The notes under the pieces: model-generated
Told to the model about the DNA's origin: nothing
The model's database searches: none
What the model saw: the letters and a program-made list of their open reading frames with translations, nothing else
In this document: positions 56,752 through 64,000 of the stretch, one piece after another
Layout: each line of letters opens with the position of its first letter
Position numbering within the stretch: position 1 is the stretch's first letter
NCBI RefSeq assembly: GCF_014229095.1
Contig: NZ_JAARZC010000003.1
Coordinates: forward strand, 248,001 to 312,000
Source of the DNA: Listeria cossartiae subsp. cayugensis
GTDB lineage: Bacteria; Bacillota; Bacilli; Lactobacillales; Listeriaceae
Reading direction: 5' to 3'
DNA: 64,000 nt
Made by a program: the position numbers and the translations under genes

Positions 56752-58110
56752 ATGAATTCAGAGAGAACTTTATCTAGCCGATTTATTGAAGGATTATCAA
56801 TTTTTGCCCAAAAAATTTCATCGCAAAAGCATATCATGGCAATTCGTGATGGCTTTGCAGCAATGATTCCGATTACAATCATTGCAGCATTTTTCTTACT
56901 TGTAAATAATGTTTTGCTTCAACCACAAAACGGTCTGCTTAAATTCATTCCAAATGTGGAAAATTATTTAGGTGTTGGTGTGCAAGTTTACAACGCGACA
57001 CTAGGTATTATGGCGATTTTAGCGGCATTCCTAATCGGGAACTTTTTAGCTAAATCATACGGAATGGAAGGTCGTACGGAAGGGATAGTTGCAGTTGCAG
57101 CTTATGTCGTTTTAATCCCAGCATCTTCTCATTTAATGTCGGTTGACGGCAAGGCTTTTGAGGCTGGCGGCGTTTTAACTCAAGAAATGACAAGCTCGAC
57201 AGGAATGTTCCTTGCGATTATTGCTTCTTTAGTCAGTATCACTATGCTTGCGAAATTCTCAAGAAGTAAAAAATTAAAGATTTCCATGCCTGAAAGTGTA
57301 CCACCAGCAATTGCGAAATCATTTAACATTTTAATTCCATCTTTCTTAGTTTTAAGTATTTTAGCCATTATTGAAGTACTTGTAGTTAGTTTTGTATCAA
57401 TGAGTATTCCAGAAATTATCGTAAAAGTATTGCAAATTCCTTTAGTTGGTGGATTCCAAACGCTACCAGGGATTCTACTTTATGTGTTCTTAGCGGGATT
57501 CTTATGGGTATTTGGTATTCACGGCGCGTTCGTACTAGGCGCAATTTCCGGACCAGTACTTTTAACTTCCTTGCAACAAAATATTGATGCAGTAAATGCA
57601 GGAACAGCTTTACCAAACATTGTTACACAACCATTTTTAGATGCTTTCGTATACATGGGCGGCGGCGGAACAATTATCTGTTTAGTTATCGCGATTTTCA
57701 TAGCTTCGAAACGACCAGATCACCGCATGGTCACAAAATTCGGCTTAATCCCTAGTATTTTCAACGTCAGTGAGCCACTTATGTTTGGTTTGCCAGTTGT
57801 ATTCAACCCGATTTACGGTATTCCATTAGTTATTGCTCCACTTGCTTCAACTGCAATGGCATACTTCGCAACATCATGGGGCTGGATTAGCCAAACATAC
57901 ATCTTGATTCCTTGGGTAACACCACCAGTGCTTTCAGGTTATCTTGCAACGGGCGGAGACATTCGCGCTTCCATCTTGCAAATCGCTATTATTGTCGTTG
58001 GAACGCTGATTTACCTTCCATTTGTACTCGTAGCTAACCGCGCATATGTTTTAGAACAAAAAGCTGCTGGAGAAGTTGAAGCAGAAGCAGTAACGAATGG
58101 AGAAGTTTAA
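56752..58110 (+). CDS. PTS lactose/cellobiose family EIIC component (CelB type)
   Basis: 452 aa with about ten helices. Typical stretches: AIRDGFAAMIPITIIAAFFL near the N-terminus, FGIHGAFVLGAISGPVLLTS, and PSIFNVSEPLMFGLPVVFNP as the substrate-binding signature. No EIIA or EIIB gene of this family lies in the window, so phosphoryl transfer must use partners encoded elsewhere. Starts 12 bp after the GH9 gene after AGGAGG. Confidence 0.94.
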   Translation: MNSERTLSSRFIEGLSIFAQKISSQKHIMAIRDGFAAMIPITIIAAFFLLVNNVLLQPQNGLLKFIPNVENYLGVGVQVYNATLGIMAILAAFLIGNFLAKSYGMEGRTEGIVAVAAYVVLIPASSHLMSVDGKAFEAGGVLTQEMTSSTGMFLAIIASLVSITMLAKFSRSKKLKISMPESVPPAIAKSFNILIPSFLVLSILAIIEVLVVSFVSMSIPEIIVKVLQIPLVGGFQTLPGILLYVFLAGFLWVFGIHGAFVLGAISGPVLLTSLQQNIDAVNAGTALPNIVTQPFLDAFVYMGGGGTIICLVIAIFIASKRPDHRMVTKFGLIPSIFNVSEPLMFGLPVVFNPIYGIPLVIAPLASTAMAYFATSWGWISQTYILIPWVTPPVLSGYLATGGDIRASILQIAIIVVGTLIYLPFVLVANRAYVLEQKAAGEVEAEAVTNGEV

Positions 58111-58111
58111 A

Positions 58112-59197
58112 ATGAAACCAACAATGATGACTTATATCAATGAAGAAGAGGAAATGTGTCGCTCAATTTTAGCTGATTTCCAAACAAATGCAGAAAAACT
58201 AGAATCACTTGTAAAAAATGGCGCAAAAGAATGGTTGATTTTAGCAACCGGATCGAGCTTAAATGCAGCCCTAAGTGCCAAATATTACATTGAAAATATC
58301 GCGGATGTCCGAATTACCGTTGAAGAACCTTTCAATCATTTATACTATGAAAAATTATCAAGTCATCTTGATCTAGTTATCGGAATCTCACAAAGTGGTC
58401 AAAGTACCTCAACCATTTCTGCGCTAGAACGAGTGAAAAAAGAAGCTTCCGTATCAGTGGTTGCGCTAACGAGCGATGTAACCAGTGAAATTGCCGATTT
58501 TGCGGATATTACACTGGATATCGGCTGCGGGAAAGAACGCGTTGGCTACGTAACAAAAGGCTTCACGGCAACAGTTTTAACATTAATGCTGACAGGACTT
58601 CATTTTGCATTCAAAACAGGGCAAATTGAGGAAACACGGTTCAATAACGAAATCAGCGCATTCAGCCGGGCAACCGATGCAATTCCAGCAACAATCGCCC
58701 AAACCGAAGCATTTTATGAAAAATGGCAGGATGAATTCGCTACGGCACCGAAATTTACCGCGATTGGTTATGGTCCGACAGTTGGAACATGCAAAGAATT
58801 TGAAACGAAATTCTCAGAAACGGTCCGCGTACCATCGCAAGGCCTTGATTTAGAGGCGTTTATGCACGGTCCTTATTTAGAAGTGAACCCACAGCATAGA
58901 ATTTTCTTCTTGGAGACAGAAAGCGCTGTTACAGAGCGTTTAGTACTGTTGCGCAATTATGAATCTAAGTACACACCATTTACGTATACGGTTAAATTTG
59001 GTACAGCAGAGAACGACCGCACATTAGCAATTTCAGCGGATCTCGACGAATACCAAGCGCCATTCCTAATGATTCTTCCTTTCCAAATCTTAGCGCATCA
59101 TATTGCGGAGTTGAAAGGAAATAAATTAACAGAACGCATCTACACAGACTTTGGTGTAGCAATGAAAAGTAAAACAAAACCTGGTGACTACGCTTAA
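58112..59197 (+). CDS. SIS-domain sugar isomerase/deaminase (GlmS C-domain-like)
   Basis: 361 aa from ATG 58112, eight bases after GGAG; an ATG at 58097 overlaps EIIC. Two SIS domains: EWLILATGSSLNAALSAKYY and VIGISQSGQSTSTISALERV (first), FTAIGYGPTVGTCKEFETKF (second). FEAFMHGPYLEV-like LEAFMHGPYLEVNPQHRIF is typical. It lacks the glutaminase domain of true GlmS, so it resembles AgaS/FrlB-type enzymes that deaminate or deglycate amino-sugar phosphates. This makes an amino-sugar or fructosamine-type compound a plausible end product of the operon. Confidence 0.92.
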   Translation: MKPTMMTYINEEEEMCRSILADFQTNAEKLESLVKNGAKEWLILATGSSLNAALSAKYYIENIADVRITVEEPFNHLYYEKLSSHLDLVIGISQSGQSTSTISALERVKKEASVSVVALTSDVTSEIADFADITLDIGCGKERVGYVTKGFTATVLTLMLTGLHFAFKTGQIEETRFNNEISAFSRATDAIPATIAQTEAFYEKWQDEFATAPKFTAIGYGPTVGTCKEFETKFSETVRVPSQGLDLEAFMHGPYLEVNPQHRIFFLETESAVTERLVLLRNYESKYTPFTYTVKFGTAENDRTLAISADLDEYQAPFLMILPFQILAHHIAELKGNKLTERIYTDFGVAMKSKTKPGDYA

Positions 59198-59206
59198 AAG
59201 TTACTA

Positions 59207-59253
59207 AAAGGCTGGGAAATCCCAAATAAGTGGGGTTTTCCCAGCCTTTTTTT
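59207..59253 (+). terminator. Terminator of the ROK-GH9-EIIC-SIS operon
   Basis: AAAGGCTGGGAAA pairs with TTTCCCAGCCTTT, followed by a T-run. Confidence 0.92.
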
Positions 59254-59384
59254 GCTTAAACTTTCAATATGTACCAATTAATGGTTAAATGTTGATAAAT
59301 AAGTCACAAGTCTGATACAAGGAAAGTTAATTTGTGGTAAAATGAACTTTGACTTTTAAAAAAAGAAGAGGAAGTGAGTGCCTG

Positions 59385-60044
59385 GTGGATTTTATTACCT
59401 ACATCATTGATTTTATTTTACACATTGACCAACATTTAGTGGAGATTATAAATAATTTTGGGATTTGGACTTACATCATTTTGTTCTTGATTGTTTTTAT
59501 AGAAACTGGATTGGTAGTATTTCCGTTTTTACCAGGAGATTCATTACTTTTTGCGGCCGGAGCGTTATCTGTATTAGATGGTTCAATTTTACATATTGTT
59601 CCGCTAATCATCACTTTGTGGCTAGCTGCGGTTTTAGGCGACACCGTCAACTACCATATCGGTAAAAAAATCGGCACATCGATACCGGAAGATAGCTGGT
59701 TTGGAAAACTAATAAACAAAGAAAAGATGGAAAAAGCAGAAGCATTCTTTAATAAACATGGCGGAAAAACCATTTTTATTGCTAGATTTATGCCATTCAT
59801 TCGTACGTTTGCCCCGTTTGTAGCTGGAGCAAGCCGCATGAACTATCGCTATTTCTTAAATTACAATATTTTAGGAGCAACTGTCTGGGTATTACTTTGT
59901 ACGCTTGCAGGTTACTTCTTCGGGAATTTCCCAATCGTAAAAGACAACTTCTCATTAGTAGTTATCGGAATTATCGTAGTTTCCGTTATCCCAATGGTAG
60001 TTTCGTTCATTAAAAGTAAAATGGACAAAAAAAGCGCAGAATAA
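59385..60044 (+). CDS. DedA-family membrane protein
   Basis: About 219 aa from GTG 59385, 10 nt after AGAGGAAG; a TTG at 59349 lacks a binding site. Features: VFIETGLVVFPFLPGDSLLF, FNKHGGKTIFIARFMPFIRT (conserved Arg/Pro) and FAPFVAGASRMNYRYFLNYN. DedA proteins are undecaprenyl-phosphate or lipid recyclers (flippase-like) needed for envelope homeostasis. Single gene; a perfect Noc-type site follows at 60061. Confidence 0.93.
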   Translation: MDFITYIIDFILHIDQHLVEIINNFGIWTYIILFLIVFIETGLVVFPFLPGDSLLFAAGALSVLDGSILHIVPLIITLWLAAVLGDTVNYHIGKKIGTSIPEDSWFGKLINKEKMEKAEAFFNKHGGKTIFIARFMPFIRTFAPFVAGASRMNYRYFLNYNILGATVWVLLCTLAGYFFGNFPIVKDNFSLVVIGIIVVSVIPMVVSFIKSKMDKKSAE

Positions 60045-60060
60045 TTTCTGTGCTTTTTTT

Positions 60061-60074
60061 ATTTCCCGGGAAAT
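60061..60074. other. Noc binding sequence (perfect), intergenic
   Basis: ATTTCCCGGGAAAT is identical to the Bacillus Noc site and to the copy at 31030. It lies directly after the DedA gene. Confidence 0.85.
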
Positions 60075-60149
60075 TATGACAAGTTGCTGTTGGTTAAGTT
60101 AAGCTAAGTTTAGTAAAATATATAATATTAGGTGTAAGGAGAGGTAGCG

Positions 60150-61058
60150 ATGGAAATGTATTACAAGCGATTGATAGAAGGGACAGCGATTCCTGCTATT
60201 ATTCATAATATGGAGTATTATTATATATCTATGCCAGTTTTTGAAGATGGATCAATGGATTGCTGGGAACGAATCAATTTAAAAGAGTTACAAAATAAAT
60301 TAGCAATAAATAAACTAGTAACCGCTATTCCTGATGGCAAAAACATTAACATTCATGGCTTGGGAACGTATGTTATTCACAGTGCAAAATGGCAACATAC
60401 ACCAAAAACTTACTATGAATATGTATACAAAAATGTGCAAAATATGAACCATGAAATGATTAATTTGTTTAATGAAACGAAAGAACAACAACGAAAATGG
60501 GAATCACATAATGTTGCGTGGTCAACTGGTGCTACTCCGTATAAAGTGGAGGGTGAGTTTGGCTACGATTTGATAGATGGAGCTTCCACCAGTGTGTTTT
60601 ACCATTCAGAAGGCAAAATGATTCTGACGTCAATGGTTATTTATGAAGATGGGACGTTCTTTTTAGAAGAAACAAAAACCACGCATTCTTTAGAAGAAAT
60701 CGAAAAAATGCTTTCATCTGGTGTGTTAGTTAGTAAAGTTTCTGGAGAATTTACAATGGTAATTCCCAATTTTGCAACATTGACAGTTTCTGGAGATTAC
60801 CAAACATCATCCTACAGTAAGTTCAAAGAAATAAAAGACTTAGCCGCAAAAGTAACTAAATCTAAAACATCCTTAGAAATCTGCCGAGAATCCTATTACC
60901 ACTATTTGGTACATCCTTCTGAGATAACGCGTGAAAGCTTGCGGAAAGCATATGAAGCCGTTCCAGAACATCAACGAATATACCTTGGGGACATGGATGC
61001 AAGAGATACAGATTATCGTCGAATTATATATAACCCAAATGAGAAAAGAGAAATATAG
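60150..61058 (+). CDS. Unrecognised 302-aa protein
   Basis: 302 aa after GGAGAGG. No signal peptide, no clear membrane helix. It is Tyr- and Glu-rich; the N-terminal half carries YYYISMPVFEDGSMDCWERI and the middle TYYEYVYKNVQNMNHEMINL. I know no family for it. The order DedA, this gene, then a frameshifted small ORF suggests an insertion between conserved genes (DedA and arcA), possibly a cargo or toxin-immunity-like pair; this is speculation. Confidence 0.8.
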   Translation: MEMYYKRLIEGTAIPAIIHNMEYYYISMPVFEDGSMDCWERINLKELQNKLAINKLVTAIPDGKNINIHGLGTYVIHSAKWQHTPKTYYEYVYKNVQNMNHEMINLFNETKEQQRKWESHNVAWSTGATPYKVEGEFGYDLIDGASTSVFYHSEGKMILTSMVIYEDGTFFLEETKTTHSLEEIEKMLSSGVLVSKVSGEFTMVIPNFATLTVSGDYQTSSYSKFKEIKDLAAKVTKSKTSLEICRESYYHYLVHPSEITRESLRKAYEAVPEHQRIYLGDMDARDTDYRRIIYNPNEKREI

Positions 61059-61110
61059 ATGTTTTTAGTAATAACATAAAATAATAAGTTTCATAAAGGG
61101 GAAATAATAA

Positions 61111-61261
61111 ATGGAAAATATGTATACAGGATACTATATTTTTTTCCGCTGATAATAAAACAAATTTTGGTGGTGTGGCAGCAAATATTACCAATGAACA
61201 AACAATGGTGAAGTTAACCTTAAAAGATAAAGAAAAGTTTTTTCATGAATCGGTCGAATAA
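61111..61261 (+). pseudogene. Small ORF disrupted by a T-run frameshift
   Basis: ATG 61111 follows AAAGGGG with good spacing. The frame ends in TGA at 61150 after a 7-T run (61139-61145). Shifting one base joins it to a long open frame ending TAA 61259-61261. With six T the product would be about 49 aa, MENMYTGYYIFSADNK and then a tail ending KEKFFHESVE. Homopolymer length makes this a mutation hotspot. Possible meanings are a decayed gene, phase variation, transcriptional slippage or a sequencing error. Confidence 0.6.
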
Positions 61262-61303
61262 TTAACAACCATTTAGGGTAACTAGTTATCAAGAGGTGAT
61301 GAA

Positions 61304-62527
61304 ATGGAAAAAACATTGAACATTACATCCGAAATTGGCAAACTCCAAACAGTACTTGTAAAAAGGCCGGGTTCTGAACTCGAAAATATCACACCAGAGT
61401 ATCTAGAATCTTTATTATTCGACGATATCCCTTACTTAAAAATGATGCAAAAAGAACATGACTTTTTTGTCAAAACAATGCAAGACGCAAACATTGAGGT
61501 ACTTTACTTAGAAAAATTAGCAGCAGAGGCATTGCGAACCGCTAATAATAAAGAAGCCTTTTTAACAAAAATGATTAAAGAATCCAATCAAATGGACGAA
61601 AGCGCGCTATATGTGCGAGATTATTTGATGTCCTTTGATGAGGAAGAAATGATTCGAAAACTGATGTCGGGGTTAAAAAAATCAGAAATTCCAGAGCGGA
61701 AAAAGAAACATTTAAATGAAATGATGGATGAACAATATCCATTTTTCTTAGACCCGTTACCTAATTTGTATTTCACCCGAGATCCGGCAGCAGTTATTGG
61801 GAATGGCGTGACGATTAATAAAATGTTCCAGCCGGCTAGAAGGCGAGAATCCATTTTTATTGAGCTGATTTTGAAACAGCATCCTCGTTTTAGTGAGCAA
61901 GCGGTCCCGGTATGGTCAGGTCGCGAAGAACCGTTTTCTTTAGAGGGTGGAGACGAATTAGTTTTAAATGAAGAAACTGTTCTTGTTGGCGTATCTGAGC
62001 GGACGGATGCACGAGCGGTCGAGCGTCTTGCGGAAAGTTTATTTAGTCGTGCTCCAAAAATTAAACGAGTTTTAGCAGTTGAAATTCCGGAAACTAGGTC
62101 ATTTATGCATTTGGACACTGTTTTCACCATGGTTAATTTTGCGCAGTTCACCATTCACCCAGCTATTCAAAATCAACAAGGTGAGCTTAATGTTTATATT
62201 TTAGAAAAAAGTGAGAATGGACTGGAAATTACGCCGCGCAGAGACTTTCAGCGAGTGATTGCGGAAGTTTTAGGCGAGCCGGAAGTTGATTTTATTCCTT
62301 GTGGTGGGGAAGATGTGATTGTTTCAGCACGAGAACAGTGGAATGACGGGGCAAATACACTTGCGATTGCGCCGGGGGAAGTAATTACATATGATCGAAA
62401 TCATGTCTCTAATAACCTTTTAAGAAGTGCTGGTATTAAGGTTCATGAAGTGATTAGTTCGGAGCTTTCTAGGGGGCGTGGTGGGCCTAGATGTATGACG
62501 ATGCCGCTTGTTAGAGAAAATTTATAA
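61304..62527 (+). CDS. arcA: Arginine deiminase
   Basis: 407 aa after AAGAGGTG. Guanidino-modifying enzyme motifs: [32 protein letters not shown] (catalytic His), [20 protein letters not shown] and [15 protein letters not shown] with the nucleophile Cys397. It converts arginine to citrulline and ammonia, raising cytoplasmic pH. No arcB, arcC or arcD is adjacent, so downstream steps need genes elsewhere. No clear terminator before the rpsF promoters. Confidence 0.96.
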   Translation: MEKTLNITSEIGKLQTVLVKRPGSELENITPEYLESLLFDDIPYLKMMQKEHDFFVKTMQDANIEVLYLEKLAAEALRTANNKEAFLTKMIKESNQMDESALYVRDYLMSFDEEEMIRKLMSGLKKSEIPERKKKHLNEMMDEQYPFFLDPLPNLYFTRDPAAVIGNGVTINKMFQPARRRESIFIELILKQHPRFSEQAVPVWSGREEPFSLEGGDELVLNEETVLVGVSERTDARAVERLAESLFSRAPKIKRVLAVEIPETRSFMHLDTVFTMVNFAQFTIHPAIQNQQGELNVYILEKSENGLEITPRRDFQRVIAEVLGEPEVDFIPCGGEDVIVSAREQWNDGANTLAIAPGEVITYDRNHVSNNLLRSAGIKVHEVISSELSRGRGGPRCMTMPLVRENL

Positions 62528-62580
62528 TAAGCCTTGAAAAACTGGGATTTTCCTGCAAAATACAACTTTCACAAAAAGTA

Positions 62581-62609
62581 TTGTCGGCGATTTTGAGATG
62601 TGCTATAGT
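62581..62609 (+). promoter_or_regulatory. Upstream promoter of rpsF-ssb-rpsR
   Basis: TTGTCG and TATAGT are 17 bp apart, 60 bp before the second promoter. Confidence 0.65.
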
Positions 62610-62640
62610 GTTTTCAAACCAGAAACTTTCGAGAAATATC

Positions 62641-62669
62641 TTGCTGGTTAGTTTGCGCTATGATATAAT
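62641..62669 (+). promoter_or_regulatory. Downstream promoter of rpsF-ssb-rpsR
   Basis: TTGCTG and TATAAT are 17 bp apart, preceding a leader of about 135 nt. The leader (62676-62809) has complementary segments and a GCCGC/ACCACAAGG region before the ribosome binding site, and could be the S6:S18 autoregulatory leader, not proven. Confidence 0.75.
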
Positions 62670-62809
62670 ATTTTATTGTGAGTAATTATAAATTATTCCT
62701 TGCTCGCTCTTGATTTTAAGGCTTGCTAAAGGCAGTCTGAATTTCAGGGATATGGTGTGGTTTCATGCTATATCAGAGCCGCTTAAGACCACAAGGAGGT
62801 GTAGAGTAG

Positions 62810-63103
62810 ATGGCTAGAAAGTACGAAATTATGTACATCATTCGCCCAAACATTGAAGAAGATGAGAAAAAAGCTGTTGTAGAACGCTTTGACGGAATCT
62901 TAACTGAAAATGGTGCGGAGATCATCGAATCAAAAGAATGGGGTAAACGTCGCTTAGCATACGAAATCAATGACTATCGTGATGGTTTTTACCACATCGT
63001 GAAATTAAACGCTGATAAAGCAGATTCTATCAACGAATTTGACCGTTTAGCTAAAATTTCTGATGATATCATTCGTCATATGGTAATTAAAGAAGAAGCA
63101 TAA
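62810..63103 (+). CDS. rpsF: 30S ribosomal protein S6
   Basis: 97 aa after AAGGAGGTG. The family start [20 protein letters not shown] and the [20 protein letters not shown] segment identify S6, which pairs with S18 on the platform of the small subunit. First gene of the rpsF-ssb-rpsR operon. Confidence 0.98.
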
Positions 63104-63158
63104 GAATTTATTCAAGGCTAGGACCTTGATTTACTAAACGAGAGGAGGTTGGTTTTGC

Positions 63159-63695
63159 ATGATGAATCGTGTAGTACTTGTAGGACGCTTAACAAAAGAT
63201 CCTGAATTACGTTACACTCCAGCTGGTGTGGCTGTTGCGACTTTTACATTAGCTGTAAATCGTACGTTCACTAACCAACAAGGAGAACGAGAAGCTGACT
63301 TTATTAATTGTGTTGTTTGGCGTAAACCGGCAGAAAACGTTGCTAATTTCCTGAAGAAGGGAAGCATGGCAGGCGTTGATGGCCGTGTTCAAACTCGTAA
63401 TTACGAGGGGAACGACGGTAAACGTGTTTATGTGACAGAAATTGTAGCGGAGAGCGTTCAATTCCTTGAACCGCGTAATTCTAATGGCGGTGGCGGAAAT
63501 AACTATCAAAGTGGCAATAACAACAATAATTATAATAGCGGTGGTAATAACTTCGGACAAGCGCCTACAAATAACGGTGGATTCGGACAGGACCAGCAAC
63601 AATCTCAAAATCAAAATTATCAATCCACTAACAATGATCCTTTTGCAAGTGATGGTAAGCCAATCGACATTTCTGATGACGATTTGCCATTCTAA
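63159..63695 (+). CDS. ssb: Single-stranded DNA-binding protein
   Basis: 178 aa after GAGGAGG. OB fold at residues 1-105 ([38 protein letters not shown]), then a Gly/Asn/Gln-rich linker and the acidic tip DISDDDLPF that recruits repair proteins. Typical SsbA, always between rpsF and rpsR. Confidence 0.98.
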
Positions 63696-63738
63696 TTTCA
63701 TTTTAGCGGTTTGAACTTTAAGATAGGAGGAACTTTCA

Positions 63739-63978
63739 ATGGCTGGAGGACGCAGAGGCGGACGCCGTCGGAAAAAAGTATGTTACTTTACTTCCAATGG
63801 TATTACGCATATCGACTATAAAGATGTAGAACTTCTTAAAAAATTCGTTTCCGAACGTGGTAAAATTTTACCTCGTCGTGTAACTGGAACAAGCGCTAAA
63901 TATCAACGTAAACTTACTGTTGCTATCAAACGCTCTCGCCAAATGGCATTACTACCATTTGTTGCTGAAGAAAAATAA
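63739..63978 (+). CDS. rpsR: 30S ribosomal protein S18
   Basis: 79 aa after AGGAGGAA. The sequence [20 protein letters not shown] and the ending [17 protein letters not shown] identify S18. The gene is complete; no terminator is seen in the few bases left of the window. Confidence 0.98.
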   Translation: MAGGRRGGRRRKKVCYFTSNGITHIDYKDVELLKKFVSERGKILPRRVTGTSAKYQRKLTVAIKRSRQMALLPFVAEEK

Positions 63979-64000
63979 AAATAATTTTAACAGTCTAGAA

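Noticed and set aside
61621-62154. Antisense open frame of about 177 codons opposite arcA
   Set aside because: It lies fully inside a certain gene, lacks a start signal and has an unnatural composition.

Overview
The window is a low-GC Firmicute chromosome segment spanning the replication origin. Gene content and order (jag-yidC-rnpA-rpmH / oriC / dnaA-dnaN-MATE-yaaA-recF-gyrB-gyrA-cls, mevalonate genes, qoxABCD, PTS islands, arcA, rpsF-ssb-rpsR) match the genus Listeria as I remember it, in the L. monocytogenes-like group. The species cannot be fixed by eye. From memory, L. monocytogenes EGD-e carries an agmatine-deiminase cluster next to the DedA gene and rhamnose genes left of jag; neither is seen here, so another Listeria species or lineage is possible.

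Left arm (1-16.7 kb, mostly minus strand): a catabolic operon with the same gene order as E. coli ycjM-T. It holds a GH13_18 phosphorylase, an ABC importer without ATPase, three enzymes of a guloside/glucoside interconversion and a GH65 phosphorylase cut by the window edge. A divergent LacI regulator and a promoter with paired cre and operator palindromes control it. Next come tRNA-Val, a transglutaminase-like protein, a GNAT protein, an MFS exporter, an ASCH protein and the jag-yidC-rnpA-rpmH operon. Three perfect parS sites lie in this arm.

Origin (16.7-19.4 kb): a bipartite oriC. About eleven DnaA boxes lie before dnaA, and a second box cluster, DnaA-trios and an AT-rich unwinding element lie between dnaA and dnaN. 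A small unrecognised gene sits between rpmH and the boxes.

Right arm (19.4-64 kb, mostly plus strand): replication and gyrase genes, cardiolipin synthase, a mevalonate operon (mvk-mvaD-pmk), the cytochrome aa3 quinol oxidase, a CapA-like protein and a run of sugar-uptake islands. The islands are a GH1 phospho-beta-glucosidase, a GntR-controlled mannose-type PTS, a beta-glucoside PTS under a RAT antiterminator, and a LacI-controlled operon with ROK kinase, cytosolic GH9, EIIC and SIS protein. The arm ends with a DedA protein, an unknown gene, a frameshifted small ORF, a lone arginine deiminase and rpsF-ssb-rpsR.

The most notable signals are the ycj-like operon, the parS and Noc-type sites flanking oriC, the cytosolic GH9/PTS pathway with an operator inside the GH9 gene, and two damaged small genes (an in-frame stop and a T-run frameshift). 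No insertion sequence, prophage or CRISPR array was seen.
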